63,099 nt of DNA from Clostridia bacterium (GCA_017381715.1 JAFOBR010000010.1:1-63099), one strand, 5' to 3'; shown: positions 43,638-52,024, counted from the stretch's first letter. Made by a program: numbers and translations. Notes: generated by a model not told the origin, from the letters alone.

Positions 43638-44443
43638 ACGAAAATGCAAAAAAATATGTAAATAAAGAATGTTATACCGTAGAGGATCTTTATGATATTG
43701 TGAGAATTCTCCGTGGTAAGGATGGATGTCCTTGGGACAGAGAGCAAACCCATAAAAGCATCCGCAGAGATCTTATCGAAGAATGCTATGAGGTTATCGA
43801 AGGTATAGATAACGACGATCCTACTCTTATGTGCGAGGAATTGGGAGACCTTCTTTTGCAAGTGGTTTTCCATGCACAGATTGGTGCAGAAGACGGTCAG
43901 TTTGATATGAGCGACGTGGCAGACGGAATTTGCCGTAAGTTAGTTTTGCGTCATCCCCACGTGTTTGCGGATGTTGATGCCGATACCTCAGAAAAGGTGC
44001 TCGAAAACTGGGATAAAATTAAAAAAGAGGAAAAACAGCGTCTTTCATTATCAGACGAAATGTATGCTATCCCGCCGTCACTTCCTGCGCTTATGAGGGC
44101 GAATAAGGTAGGTAAAAAATCCGGAAAAGCAAATTTTGATTTTCCTACGGATAAAGAGGCTTTTGATAAAGTAACTGAAGAACTTTCAGAGCTTTACGAA
44201 GCTCATTTGCAGGGAGACAAAGAACATATCGCAGATGAAATGGGAGATTTGCTGTTTTCCGTTGTCAACGTTTCAAGAAAGGTAGGCGTAGAACCCGAAG
44301 AAGCTTTGACAAGAGCTACAGAGAAGTTTATGAAGAGATTCAAGAAACTTGAAGACGAAGCTGCAAGGTCCGGCAAAAAACTTGCTGATATGTCTCCGGA
44401 AGAAGCTGATCTTCTGTGGGAGCGCATAAAAAACCACGATTAA
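43634..44443 (+). CDS. mazG: Nucleoside triphosphate pyrophosphohydrolase MazG
   Basis: 269 residues with two MazG domains. The first holds KDGCPWDREQTHKS and EECYEVIEGID with EELGDLLLQ; the second holds ELSELYEAHLQGD and DEMGDLLFSVVN. EExxE and ExxD metal sites are present in both. The N-terminal tetrapyrrole methyltransferase domain of Bacillus YabN is absent. The enzyme hydrolyses NTPs to NMPs and pyrophosphate. hup follows with its own promoter. Confidence 0.95.
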   Translation: MNENAKKYVNKECYTVEDLYDIVRILRGKDGCPWDREQTHKSIRRDLIEECYEVIEGIDNDDPTLMCEELGDLLLQVVFHAQIGAEDGQFDMSDVADGICRKLVLRHPHVFADVDADTSEKVLENWDKIKKEEKQRLSLSDEMYAIPPSLPALMRANKVGKKSGKANFDFPTDKEAFDKVTEELSELYEAHLQGDKEHIADEMGDLLFSVVNVSRKVGVEPEEALTRATEKFMKRFKKLEDEAARSGKKLADMSPEEADLLWERIKNHD

Positions 44444-44478
44444 AAGAACTTTTTTTCGAAAAAAGTCTAAAATAATAC

Positions 44479-44507
44479 TTGAAAAATATAAAAATTAATG
44501 ATATACT
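44479..44507 (+). promoter_or_regulatory. Promoter of hup
   Basis: TTGAAA (44479-44484), 17 bases, TATACT (44502-44507). AAAGGAG follows at 44535-44541. Confidence 0.78.
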
Positions 44508-44549
44508 GTCACAAGCGAAAGCAAGGACAATATGAAAGGAGTTCATTTT

Positions 44550-44825
44550 ATGAACAAGATTACACTGGCAGATGTTGCAGCTAATGCAGCAGGTATCAAA
44601 AAGAAGGACGCTGAAGTAGCAGTTAATGCAATCTTCGCAGCTATGGCTAATGAATTGGCAGCAGGCGGCAAGGTTCAGATCGCTGGCTTCGGTAACTTCA
44701 AGATGAAGGAAAGAGTAGAGCGCGTAGGCAGAAACCCCAAGTCTCACGAGCCTATCGTTATCCCTTCTGCTAAGGTAGTTAACTTCACCGCAGGTAAGCA
44801 GCTTAAAGAGCTTCTCAACAAGTAA
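44550..44825 (+). CDS. hup: DNA-binding protein HU
   Basis: 91 residues from the ATG at 44550 (AAAGGAG ahead); a start 18 bases upstream overlaps that site. The fold signature GFGNFKMKERVERVGRNPKS and the DNA-binding arm tip RNP are intact. HU bends DNA and compacts the nucleoid. Codons are strongly biased (gca/gct, atc, aag), unlike the neighbours, as expected for a very abundant protein. It lies between mazG and rqcP, the clostridial order. Confidence 0.97.
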   Translation: MNKITLADVAANAAGIKKKDAEVAVNAIFAAMANELAAGGKVQIAGFGNFKMKERVERVGRNPKSHEPIVIPSAKVVNFTAGKQLKELLNK

Positions 44826-44851
44826 TCGGTGTTTATGAGGTAAGAGGTCTT

Positions 44852-45094
44852 ATGCGGTTAGATAAGTTTTTAAAGGTTTCTCGTATAATAAAGCGCAGGA
44901 CGGTCGCCAACGAAGCGTGCGACAGCAGCTATGTAGCTGTTAACGGTCTCCCCGCTAAGGCCTCCTACAATGTTAAGATAGGGGATGTTATTACCGTTTC
45001 ATTCGGTAACAGAACGACTTCCTTCCGCGTCCTCAGTCTTAACGAGCATACCACAAAAGCGGAAGCGAGCTCAATGTACGAAATAACGGAATGA
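44852..45094 (+). CDS. rqcP: S4-domain RNA-binding protein RqcP (YabO-like)
   Basis: 80 residues that are almost entirely an S4 domain: MRLDKFLKVSRIIKRRT, VAVNGLPAKASYNVKIGD. RqcP binds the obstructed 50S subunit and helps RqcH add alanine tails to stalled nascent chains. Both the size and the place between hup and yabP match the family. AGGTAAGAGG lies ahead of the ATG. Confidence 0.93.
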   Translation: MRLDKFLKVSRIIKRRTVANEACDSSYVAVNGLPAKASYNVKIGDVITVSFGNRTTSFRVLSLNEHTTKAEASSMYEITE

Positions 45095-45139
45095 TATTCC
45101 TTTTTGCTTCATATATAGTAATATGGAGCGTGAGAGAAT

Positions 45140-45400
45140 TTGAACGAAAAAAAACATTCCGTTACTTCCACCGGACGTGATATAACTTTAGTCACCGCGG
45201 TGTACGATATTATCAGTTTTGATGATACGCAGGTCAGCCTTTCCCTGGGGGAGGATACAATACTTTCCGTAAGCGGCACGGGGCTGACACTTCGCCGCCT
45301 TTCTCTTGAAACGGGAGAGGTGGATATTTCCGGCAGGATAGACGCCATCGTTTATCTTGATAGCGGCGCAAAACAGAAAAAGCGCCGTCTTTTCGGCTGA
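45140..45400 (+). CDS. yabP: Sporulation protein YabP
   Basis: 86 residues from a TTG at 45140, the only fitting start since no in-frame ATG lies ahead. The YabP/YqfC family core is seen in STGRDITLVTAVYDIISFDDTQVSL with a final basic tail (KQKKRRLFG). YabP is produced in the mother cell in Bacillus and is needed for normal spore formation. The stop overlaps the yabQ ATG (TGATG). Confidence 0.9.
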   Translation: MNEKKHSVTSTGRDITLVTAVYDIISFDDTQVSLSLGEDTILSVSGTGLTLRRLSLETGEVDISGRIDAIVYLDSGAKQKKRRLFG

Positions 45401-45840
45401 TGGAGGTGGATTACCGAGGACAGCTTCTTTTGGCGCTGTACTCGTTTCCCACAGGCCTGCTTCTTGGTGCGGTATACGATATATTAAGATTATTTCGTTT
45501 ACCCTTCGGGAAAATCGGCGTTTTTATAACCGATATTCTGCAAACATTCCTGTGCTTTATATCGGTTCAGATTTTGCTTTACAATTGCTGGAACGGAAAA
45601 ATACGTGTTTATCCGTTTTTCATTTGTTTTATAGGCTTTGTTTTGTACAGAGCAACACTTGGCAGATTATTTACTGCTGTATTTATAAAATTAAGTTCGT
45701 ATATAAAACCTCGTGTTCTTTACAGAATAGCGATGGTTAGAGGATATATTTATAAAAAGCGCCTGCTTCGTAAAGCGGCGCACGGATTCGGGATAAAACT
45801 CCCGCGGAGGAAAAGAAGTGGCAAAAAGAACAAGACCTAA
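45400..45840 (+). CDS. yabQ: Spore cortex protein YabQ
   Basis: 146 residues with four to five membrane helices and the family opening (LLALYSFPTGLLLGAVYDILR). The C-terminus is strongly basic (RRKRSGKKNKT). YabQ acts at the outer forespore membrane in cortex formation in Bacillus. Its presence with yabP suggests that this lineage sporulates or recently did. The last bases overlap the divIC gene by 23 bases. Confidence 0.9.
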   Translation: MEVDYRGQLLLALYSFPTGLLLGAVYDILRLFRLPFGKIGVFITDILQTFLCFISVQILLYNCWNGKIRVYPFFICFIGFVLYRATLGRLFTAVFIKLSSYIKPRVLYRIAMVRGYIYKKRLLRKAAHGFGIKLPRRKRSGKKNKT

Positions 45841-46099
45841 TATGGTAATGAAGCTTGCCTTCATTTGCGTTCTGGGCTTTCTTGTTATCTCTGTTATTCA
45901 GCTTCAGGTGGAGCTTAAAGAGCTTCGCAACCTTAAAGCAGAACAGCAGGCGCAGGTACAGATGCTTGAGGACGATATAGCAGAGCTTACTATCAGACTC
46001 AATACTCCTATATCCGATGAATATATAGAGCGTGTAGCCCGTGCACACGGCTACCGTATGCCAAACGAAATTATTTTTTATAACGATATTGCGGATTAG
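45818..46099 (+). CDS. divIC: Septum formation protein DivIC/FtsB family
   Basis: 93 residues from a GTG at 45818 with GGAGG ahead. A short basic N-terminus, one membrane helix (about 12-30), a leucine-zipper-like coiled coil (about 32-62: ELKELRNLKAEQQ) and the ARAHGYRMPNE end match DivIC/FtsB. It joins FtsL and DivIB at the division septum. The start lies inside yabQ. Confidence 0.9.
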   Translation: MAKRTRPNMVMKLAFICVLGFLVISVIQLQVELKELRNLKAEQQAQVQMLEDDIAELTIRLNTPISDEYIERVARAHGYRMPNEIIFYNDIAD

Positions 46100-46112
46100 A
46101 GGTTGATGCTCG

Positions 46113-46511
46113 GTGGTACTTGAAGAAATTGTGAAAGGCAAAGTTACGGGAATTACCAAATTCGGCGCTTTTGTTTCAATCGAAGGCGGCAAAAACGGTA
46201 TGGTACACATTTCCGAAAGAGCAGAAGGTTTTGTTAAGGATATAAATGACCATTTACATATCGGTGACGAAGTAGAGGCAATGGTCGTAAGTATTGATGA
46301 AAACGGCAGGATCGGTCTGTCTATCAAAAAGTGTCTGGCTTTAAAAGCACGCACCGCACCTCCGCCCATGTTTGACGAAGGTATGCCCGCACCGGATACT
46401 GATTTTGAGAATATGATGAAACGGTTCAAGGCGGTCAGCAACGATAAGCAGGCAGATATCAAGCGCGGATTCGAATCCAAGCGCGGTACCGGAAAAAGAG
46501 GAAGAAAATAA
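46113..46511 (+). CDS. yabR: S1 domain RNA-binding protein YabR
   Basis: 132 residues from a GTG at 46113. One S1 domain covers about 5-75 (GKVTGITKFGAFVSIEGGKNGMVHIS), followed by a linker and a basic Arg/Lys-rich tail (ESKRGTGKRGRK). YabR is thought to bind RNA or ribosomes. It ends the spoVB-yabR block and is followed by a terminator. Confidence 0.9.
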   Translation: MVLEEIVKGKVTGITKFGAFVSIEGGKNGMVHISERAEGFVKDINDHLHIGDEVEAMVVSIDENGRIGLSIKKCLALKARTAPPPMFDEGMPAPDTDFENMMKRFKAVSNDKQADIKRGFESKRGTGKRGRK

Positions 46512-46514
46512 TTT

Positions 46515-46536
46515 AAATCCCGCTTTGGCGGGATTT
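46515..46536 (+). terminator. Terminator after yabR
   Basis: 9-bp perfect stem (46515-46523 with 46528-46536), 4-base loop and a T6 run. Confidence 0.9.
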
Positions 46537-46543
46537 TTTGTTT

Positions 46544-46565
46544 TTGATAACAACTTGATAACATC
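46544..46565 (+). promoter_or_regulatory. Tandem 11-bp repeat, likely response regulator operator
   Basis: TTGATAACAAC (46544-46554) is followed directly by TTGATAACATC (46555-46565). One helical turn between copies is the usual spacing for OmpR/PhoB-type dimers. A TATAAA-like -10 lies at 46576-46581. Two similar copies lie before the lipoprotein gene at 48603-48624. Confidence 0.6.
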
Positions 46566-46604
46566 TGTGCGTTATTATAAAAGAGTAAAAGGGAGTGTAT
46601 TACT

Positions 46605-47252
46605 ATGGCAAATATACTTATTGCAGAAGACGAAATGAGTATAAGCAACTTAATAAAAATGAATCTCGCTTTGGTGGGTCACACCTGCGCGCAAGCTTTC
46701 GATGGGAATTCTGCCTTGAATATGGCAAATTCTTTTCATTTTGATCTTATTATACTGGACGTAATGCTTCCCGGCATATCCGGATTTGATCTTATACCTC
46801 ATCTTAACAACGTCCCCGTTATCTTTGTAACCGCAAAGTGTGGTTTGGAAGACCGAATCAGAGGGTTGCGGTTAGGAGCAGATGATTATATTACAAAGCC
46901 TTTTGAAACACTCGAGCTTGTTACAAGGGTTGATGTAGTGCTCAGAAGAACAAAGGCGGTTTCTCATTCCTTTGAATTTGATGATATAAAAATAGATTTT
47001 GATTGTAAAAAGGTATTTAAGCAGGGGACAGAAGTGAATTTAAGGCCAAAGGAATTCGACCTTCTATGTGCACTTGTAAAGAACCGAAATCTTGCTCTTT
47101 CAAGAGAAAAGCTACTTGAAATCGTTTGGGATTACGATTACGAGGGCGATACCCGAACCGTTGATGTACATATTCAGAAGCTTCGGAAAAAGCTGGATAT
47201 AGAAGAAAGGCTTAAGACCGTATATAAGACCGGCTACAGATTGGAGGTATGA
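46605..47252 (+). CDS. OmpR/PhoB-family response regulator
   Basis: 215 residues. The receiver domain (1-115) has the acidic pocket EDE near residue 7, the phosphoacceptor D52 in ILDVMLPG, a Thr in FVTAK and Lys in ITKPF. The winged-helix output domain (about 125-215) carries LRPKEFDLLCALV and DTRTVDVHIQKLRKKL. It probably binds the tandem 11-bp repeats upstream of its own gene and of the lipoprotein gene. The kinase gene starts four bases after the stop. Confidence 0.93.
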   Translation: MANILIAEDEMSISNLIKMNLALVGHTCAQAFDGNSALNMANSFHFDLIILDVMLPGISGFDLIPHLNNVPVIFVTAKCGLEDRIRGLRLGADDYITKPFETLELVTRVDVVLRRTKAVSHSFEFDDIKIDFDCKKVFKQGTEVNLRPKEFDLLCALVKNRNLALSREKLLEIVWDYDYEGDTRTVDVHIQKLRKKLDIEERLKTVYKTGYRLEV

Positions 47253-47256
47253 TATA

Positions 47257-48606
47257 ATGCGTTTTTGGCATAAAACCTATATATTGACTCTGATTTTGTT
47301 TTTACTTTGTCTTAATACGGGAATTATGACACTTGCGGTTTATACTTATCAAAAAAACGTAGAAACCATAGAAGCATCAGCCACCGCAGAACAGCATTAC
47401 ATAACCCGTTCCTTTGAAAACGATTACCAATCTATGCTGAATGCGGGAGGTATGGCAAATCCTTCGCTTTTGATGCAATCATACGGAAATCATTACGAAA
47501 GCAAAGGAATCTCCCTCTGTTTTGAAAAAGATGAAAAAACAGTATTTTCAAACATAAAATTTGAATATTCCTTAAGTAAAAACTCATTGATGCAAAAAAA
47601 GATTGACGATGTACGGTATATCTTTATCTCAACCGAAATATGCAACGGAGAATACGACCTTGTTTACGTAAAAAACGTATCGGAACTGGACAGCGAGTTT
47701 AAAACTCTTATGACGGTGTATGTGTTGACCGCCCTTACAGTTTCTGTTTTCCTTGCTTTGTGCTTATTTTTTGTGCTTAAACGGTTGTCCGTACCCTTGG
47801 ATAAGCTCCGCTTAACCACCGAAAAGATAGAAAAAGGCGATTTTTCCGTAAGAGCAGAAGAAAAGGGGAAGGACGAATTCTCGTTGCTTGCAAGAAGCTT
47901 TAACGCAATGCTTATAAAAATAGACGAGCAAATGAGATCTCTGGAAATAGATGCGGAAAAAAAGCAAATGCTTGTAGAAAACATGGCGCACGAATTACGC
48001 ACTCCTCTTACAAGTATTTACGGCTATGGGGAATATCTTGAAAAGGCCGCTTCAACCGAAGAAGAACGCATAATTGCGGCAAAGTATATAGTTGCCGAAA
48101 CCGCCAGACTTAAAAAAATATCCGACATTTTATTGGATACAGCTTACGTGAGAGAAAATCGCTTTGAATATACCGAAGTTTCCTTGGGAGATTTGGTTTC
48201 TGACACGGTATATAGACTTTCCCGAAAAGCGGAGGAAAACGGCGTAACATTAGTGGAAAATGTTACGGAAAGCAGCGTCAGCGGAGACAAGACCTTGCTC
48301 TCCATGCTGCTTTACAATCTGACGGAAAACGCCATAAAAGCTTGTAAAAAGGGCGGTAAAGTCAAGATATCCTGCGCACATTACCAATTGGTGGTGGAGG
48401 ATGACGGAAAAGGTATGACACCTGAACAGCTTACCCATATAACCGAGCCTTTTTACCGTACCGATAAATCCCGTTCCCGTTCCGAAGGCGGTGCCGGTCT
48501 GGGACTTGCACTTTGCAAGCAGATAGCGGAAGCGCATAACGCTGTTATCAGCTTTGAATCGGTTCCCGAAAAAGGAACAAAAATTACAGTTGATTTTACA
48601 AGTTGA
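47257..48606 (+). CDS. Sensor histidine kinase
   Basis: 449 residues. Two membrane helices (about 8-30 and 150-172) enclose an outside sensor domain of about 120 residues without a recognised fold. HAMP (about 173-225) follows, then HisKA with the phosphorylated H245 in MAHELRTP, and HATPase with NLTENAIKAC, DDGKGM and GAGLGLALC. It phosphorylates the adjacent regulator. The signal is unknown; the lipoprotein encoded next is a candidate partner. Confidence 0.93.
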   Translation: MRFWHKTYILTLILFLLCLNTGIMTLAVYTYQKNVETIEASATAEQHYITRSFENDYQSMLNAGGMANPSLLMQSYGNHYESKGISLCFEKDEKTVFSNIKFEYSLSKNSLMQKKIDDVRYIFISTEICNGEYDLVYVKNVSELDSEFKTLMTVYVLTALTVSVFLALCLFFVLKRLSVPLDKLRLTTEKIEKGDFSVRAEEKGKDEFSLLARSFNAMLIKIDEQMRSLEIDAEKKQMLVENMAHELRTPLTSIYGYGEYLEKAASTEEERIIAAKYIVAETARLKKISDILLDTAYVRENRFEYTEVSLGDLVSDTVYRLSRKAEENGVTLVENVTESSVSGDKTLLSMLLYNLTENAIKACKKGGKVKISCAHYQLVVEDDGKGMTPEQLTHITEPFYRTDKSRSRSEGGAGLGLALCKQIAEAHNAVISFESVPEKGTKITVDFTS

Positions 48607-48624
48607 TTACAACTCGAAAACAAC
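48603..48624 (+). promoter_or_regulatory. Second tandem 11-bp repeat, before the lipoprotein gene
   Basis: TTGATTACAAC (48603-48613) and TCGAAAACAAC (48614-48624) match the repeats at 46544-46565 in most positions and share the same 11-bp spacing. A -10-like TTTAAT lies at 48641-48646. Confidence 0.55.
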
Positions 48625-48646
48625 TTAAATACAAAAGGGCTTTAAT

Positions 48647-48679
48647 ATATATTTGCAGCTTGAAAAACTGCAAATATAT
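48647..48679 (+). repeat. 12-bp inverted repeat in the leader of the lipoprotein gene
   Basis: Perfect 12-bp arms (48647-48658 and 48668-48679) and a 9-base loop. It lies just downstream of the likely -10 and 10 bases before GGAGG. It has no T-run, so it is not a terminator. Confidence 0.55.
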
Positions 48680-48700
48680 TCCGAAACGGAGGAAACTATT

Positions 48701-50281
48701 TTGAAAAGCAACCAAAGAACCGTAATTGTTGCATTGTGTCTTGTTTTAGCTTCTGTATTGGCTCTCACCGGCTGTATGTACGCTCTTGCGGCAGAGACGG
48801 GCGATGAAAAGCCTTACACATCCGAAGATTTAGAAAACAGCTTTGGGGATGCGGTAATAGAAGACGCACCCGTATCTCAGGATTCAATGCAGGAAAAGCA
48901 CGCAAAGTATCTGCACTACTCAGAAGACGGCAAAGAAATTACCGTTTTTACTGAAGAACAGTTGAGCGAATTACTTGCCGTAAGAGCAAACGGCAAAAGA
49001 AATGCCGTTACCTATGATGAAATACTTTATATCATCAATGATTCTGTACGTATCTACTTTGCCTACGACACCGTGGTGTTGGACGCAGCGCTTGCAAAAC
49101 AGCTGGATCTTAACGTATTTACTTGTAATGACACAGGTGTTATCACCACCTGCGAGCCCGATTCCGATATTAACTACAGCAAGATGGTAAGAGATATATA
49201 TTCTATAATTATTTACCGTCTGTATGCCCTTGATTCCGGATTGACACATATGTATTTCGGCGTCCTTTCTCATCCCGAAACTATGGAGTTTGAGCATATG
49301 TACAGCTATGAGGGCGACGGTATTAATGATCAGGAAAATTTCTTTAAGACCAAAAACTGGTTTGTACTTTCTCTTGACGGCGGCACGGAGATCGGCGCAG
49401 AATACAATCAAAGATTGTCTGCCGAGTACGGTGCTGTTGCAGATGAGCATATGGCAATGATGAATCCCGATCCCGATATCGTATTCGATTTTGAAGGTAA
49501 TTCCATTTCCGCACCCTATTTTATAATCGAAGCGCCGCTTGTGGAGGATTCATATAACTACAGATACGTTGATTCATATAAAATGTATCATATCGGCGAA
49601 GACGCTTCTACCTATACTACTTTGTATCCCACCGCAGAAATCAATTCTTTCAAGCGCGTAGGTTATTTTGACAAAGTATTCAATTTCCCTGTTGAAAGCG
49701 TAACCATTCACGCAGGAGATTACTCTGAATATCAGGTATGCTCCGAGCTTTCCGAAGAAGACAAGGCTGCCCTTATCGCCATCCTCAATTGCGATACACC
49801 TTGGGAAAGCGGACTTTCTCTCGATCCCGTTATATGCAGATTCAATCTGGACGGAGCAGGCTTCAATTACAGAGACGGAATTATTTATTCTACCTCCCGT
49901 ACTTATCTGCCCCTTACTGCCGAACAGAATGAGATAGTCGCCGCTATCGTGGAAAAATATGATAATTATTTTGAAATTTACCACGGCGATATCAAAGAGA
50001 TCAAATTTTATCCATTTAATCCCTTTGTTCAGGAAGAGTTGGTTTGGGCAACTGAGATCACCGAAGAAGAGTTTGACAGAATATGCGAAATTCTTAACCG
50101 TGATGAGCCTTGGCAAAAGCGTGATTATGATTCCCACGAGATCACCGCACGGCTTGATATAAACGGACGTGGCTTCAATTACAGCGTAGACAGAATCTAC
50201 GATACCGCAGGCGGTATGCTTATCCTTACCGAAGAAGAATGTGCGTTCTTTGATTCTCTCATTGAAAAATATAATAACTGA
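48701..50281 (+). CDS. Lipoprotein with two tandem C-terminal repeats, linked to a two-component system
   Basis: 526 residues from a TTG at 48701 (GGAGG eight bases ahead); a start at 48653 would fall inside the leader hairpin. The lipobox is LALTGC with Cys 25. Residues 60-320 are unknown. Two related segments follow at about 332-423 and 431-526; both share a pattern of EEx(9)ILNxDxPW, GxGFNY and LIEKY or IVEKY. I do not recognise the family. The shared operator suggests the product is made under control of the adjacent kinase and regulator, perhaps as an envelope sensor or stress protein. Confidence 0.75.
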   Translation: MKSNQRTVIVALCLVLASVLALTGCMYALAAETGDEKPYTSEDLENSFGDAVIEDAPVSQDSMQEKHAKYLHYSEDGKEITVFTEEQLSELLAVRANGKRNAVTYDEILYIINDSVRIYFAYDTVVLDAALAKQLDLNVFTCNDTGVITTCEPDSDINYSKMVRDIYSIIIYRLYALDSGLTHMYFGVLSHPETMEFEHMYSYEGDGINDQENFFKTKNWFVLSLDGGTEIGAEYNQRLSAEYGAVADEHMAMMNPDPDIVFDFEGNSISAPYFIIEAPLVEDSYNYRYVDSYKMYHIGEDASTYTTLYPTAEINSFKRVGYFDKVFNFPVESVTIHAGDYSEYQVCSELSEEDKAALIAILNCDTPWESGLSLDPVICRFNLDGAGFNYRDGIIYSTSRTYLPLTAEQNEIVAAIVEKYDNYFEIYHGDIKEIKFYPFNPFVQEELVWATEITEEEFDRICEILNRDEPWQKRDYDSHEITARLDINGRGFNYSVDRIYDTAGGMLILTEEECAFFDSLIEKYNN

Positions 50282-50317
50282 TTTTACCTTAAATCCTTTT
50301 TGAATTCACCCAAAATC

Positions 50318-50362
50318 AACAACGCCTCCCAAAGACATTTTTTGTCAGAGGGAGGCGTTGTT
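50318..50362 (+). terminator. Terminator after the lipoprotein gene
   Basis: 13-bp perfect stem (50318-50330 with 50350-50362) around a 19-base loop that can pair further, followed by a T run. Confidence 0.85.
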
Positions 50363-50378
50363 TTTATAAAAAACGGTA

Positions 50379-50407
50379 TTGAAAGTATATAAAAATAATG
50401 GTATACT
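50379..50407 (+). promoter_or_regulatory. Promoter of the 50438 phosphoesterase unit
   Basis: TTGAAA (50379-50384), 17 bases, TATACT (50402-50407). Confidence 0.72.
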
Positions 50408-50437
50408 GCAGAAAGTATAATATTAAAGGGATTTTTT

Positions 50438-51154
50438 ATGCGTAACAACCTTTCGGAATTAAAGATAACAGAATATAAAATATCCGCACGCGTTAAAGAA
50501 AAGATATGTTTTGCATTTGTTTCCGATCTTCACCATTGCGAAAACCAACCCGTTTTGCGTTCAATACAAAAGATTTCGCCGGATGCGATTTTGGTTGGCG
50601 GCGATTTTATGCATAATATGTCTTTTTACACAAGAGGATTTGAATTTTTAAAGATGTGCTCTAAAAATTATCCCGTATTTTGTTCGCTGGGCAACCACGA
50701 GGGAAGATATGAAGGAGACATTCATAAAGCCATAGCGGAAACAGGCGCAATTCTTTTGGATAATACGTACACGTGTTTTAAATCCCTGCTTATCGGCGGT
50801 CTTACCTCCGGCTTTTTAACAGACGGTATACCCGAAGTGTCTTGGCTGGACGGTTTTTCAAGCCAGACAGAATATAAAATTCTTTTATCCCATCATCCCG
50901 AGTATTATAAAAAGTATATCCGCCTGCTTTCCGTTGACCTTGTGCTTTCCGGACACGCCCACGGCGGTCAATGGCGGTTCTTCGGCAGAGGCGTATACGC
51001 CCCGGGGCAGGGGATATTCCCAAAATATTCAGGCGGTGTCTACGAAAACCGTCTTATCGTCGGAAGAGGCATCGGCAATGCCCACAGAATACCCCGTATA
51101 AATAATGCGCCGGAAGTAATTAAACTCGTTTTAAACCCAAAGGGAGACAAATAA
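50438..51154 (+). CDS. Metallophosphoesterase (YkuE-like)
   Basis: 238 residues. The metal-binding motifs are SDLHHC, GGDFM, GNHEG, then SHHPEY, and SGHAHGGQ. No signal helix is seen, unlike many YkuE-like proteins, so it may act in the cytoplasm or lie at the inner membrane face. The fold is the calcineurin-like phosphoesterase; YkuE relatives act on UDP-sugar or lipid substrates, but the target here is not known. AAAGGG precedes the ATG. The YgjV-like gene starts one base after the stop. Confidence 0.9.
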   Translation: MRNNLSELKITEYKISARVKEKICFAFVSDLHHCENQPVLRSIQKISPDAILVGGDFMHNMSFYTRGFEFLKMCSKNYPVFCSLGNHEGRYEGDIHKAIAETGAILLDNTYTCFKSLLIGGLTSGFLTDGIPEVSWLDGFSSQTEYKILLSHHPEYYKKYIRLLSVDLVLSGHAHGGQWRFFGRGVYAPGQGIFPKYSGGVYENRLIVGRGIGNAHRIPRINNAPEVIKLVLNPKGDK

Positions 51155-51155
51155 T

Positions 51156-51704
51156 ATGAACACGGTTGAAATAATCGCCCAGACCGTAAGTATTTTCGGT
51201 ATGGCTTGCAATGTTCTTTCTTTTCAGCAGAAAACACAAAAGCGTGTAATAGCCTGCCAGCTTGCAGGTGCATCATTGTTTACGGTAAGCTATCTTTTGC
51301 TTGGTGCGTATGTTGGTGCGCTTCTCAATTTCGTGGCAATAATACGTGCTATTGTATATATGTATAAGGAAAAATTCCGTTCCGAAAAGCTTTCCTGGTT
51401 AATTGGCTTTACTGCGGTATATCTCCTTTCTTACCTTTTAACGTTTACCGTGTTCGGCAAGGATTTCACGCTTCTTAACGCCGTTATAGAGTTTTTACCC
51501 ATTATAGGTATGTTCGCCACTACCGTAAGCTTTCGTTTAAAGGACGCCGCTTCAGTGCGTAAGCTGGGACTTACCTACAGCGTACCCTCTTGGCTTATTT
51601 ATAACATATTCAATTTCTCTATCGGCGGAATTATCTGCGAAATCTTTTGCGGCTGTTCCATACTTATCGGAATGATACGTCTTGACAGAAAGAAAAAGGA
51701 TTAA
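51156..51704 (+). CDS. YgjV family inner membrane protein
   Basis: 182 residues with about five to six membrane helices and the family opening (QTVSIFGMACNVLSFQQKTQKRVIACQ). The YgjV family is of unknown role. The gene is in a three-gene run with a phosphoesterase (one-base gap) and a small membrane protein (five-base gap). GGGAGAC lies ahead of the ATG. Confidence 0.85.
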   Translation: MNTVEIIAQTVSIFGMACNVLSFQQKTQKRVIACQLAGASLFTVSYLLLGAYVGALLNFVAIIRAIVYMYKEKFRSEKLSWLIGFTAVYLLSYLLTFTVFGKDFTLLNAVIEFLPIIGMFATTVSFRLKDAASVRKLGLTYSVPSWLIYNIFNFSIGGIICEIFCGCSILIGMIRLDRKKKD

Positions 51705-51709
51705 GAGTA

Positions 51710-52018
51710 ATGGAATTCGTACTTGAGCTTTTATTGGAACTCTTTAATGCACTGTTCGGAACATTTATAGATAAGTTTTGCTGTTATACGGCAAAAGGAT
51801 ATTTGCCAAAAAGCATTGTCCTTGAAAACTCAAAAGATGCAAAGGCACTGATGATTGTTATGAGTGTAGCAGACTGTATTTTGATGATCGCTTCAATATC
51901 CATGCTTGTATCGAACCGAGGAAACAGCGTGCTCGGATGGATTTTAATTGCAATATCAATATTATATTTTGTTTTTGGGTTTATACTGGCGCGTTTAAGA
52001 AAAATATCATACAAATAA
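51710..52018 (+). CDS. Small membrane protein, unknown
   Basis: 102 residues. An amphipathic N-terminal helix (about 1-22) precedes a short loop, and two membrane helices follow at about 45-67 and 73-95. It ends in RLRKISYK. No family is recognised. Placed five bases after a YgjV-family gene, it probably shares its transcript. AAGAG lies before the ATG. Confidence 0.6.
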   Translation: MEFVLELLLELFNALFGTFIDKFCCYTAKGYLPKSIVLENSKDAKALMIVMSVADCILMIASISMLVSNRGNSVLGWILIAISILYFVFGFILARLRKISYK

Positions 52019-52024
52019 AAACTT

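Noticed and set aside
44448..44466. Terminator between mazG and hup
   Set aside because: The A/T-only palindrome has no GC stem and no separate T run, so its strength is doubtful.
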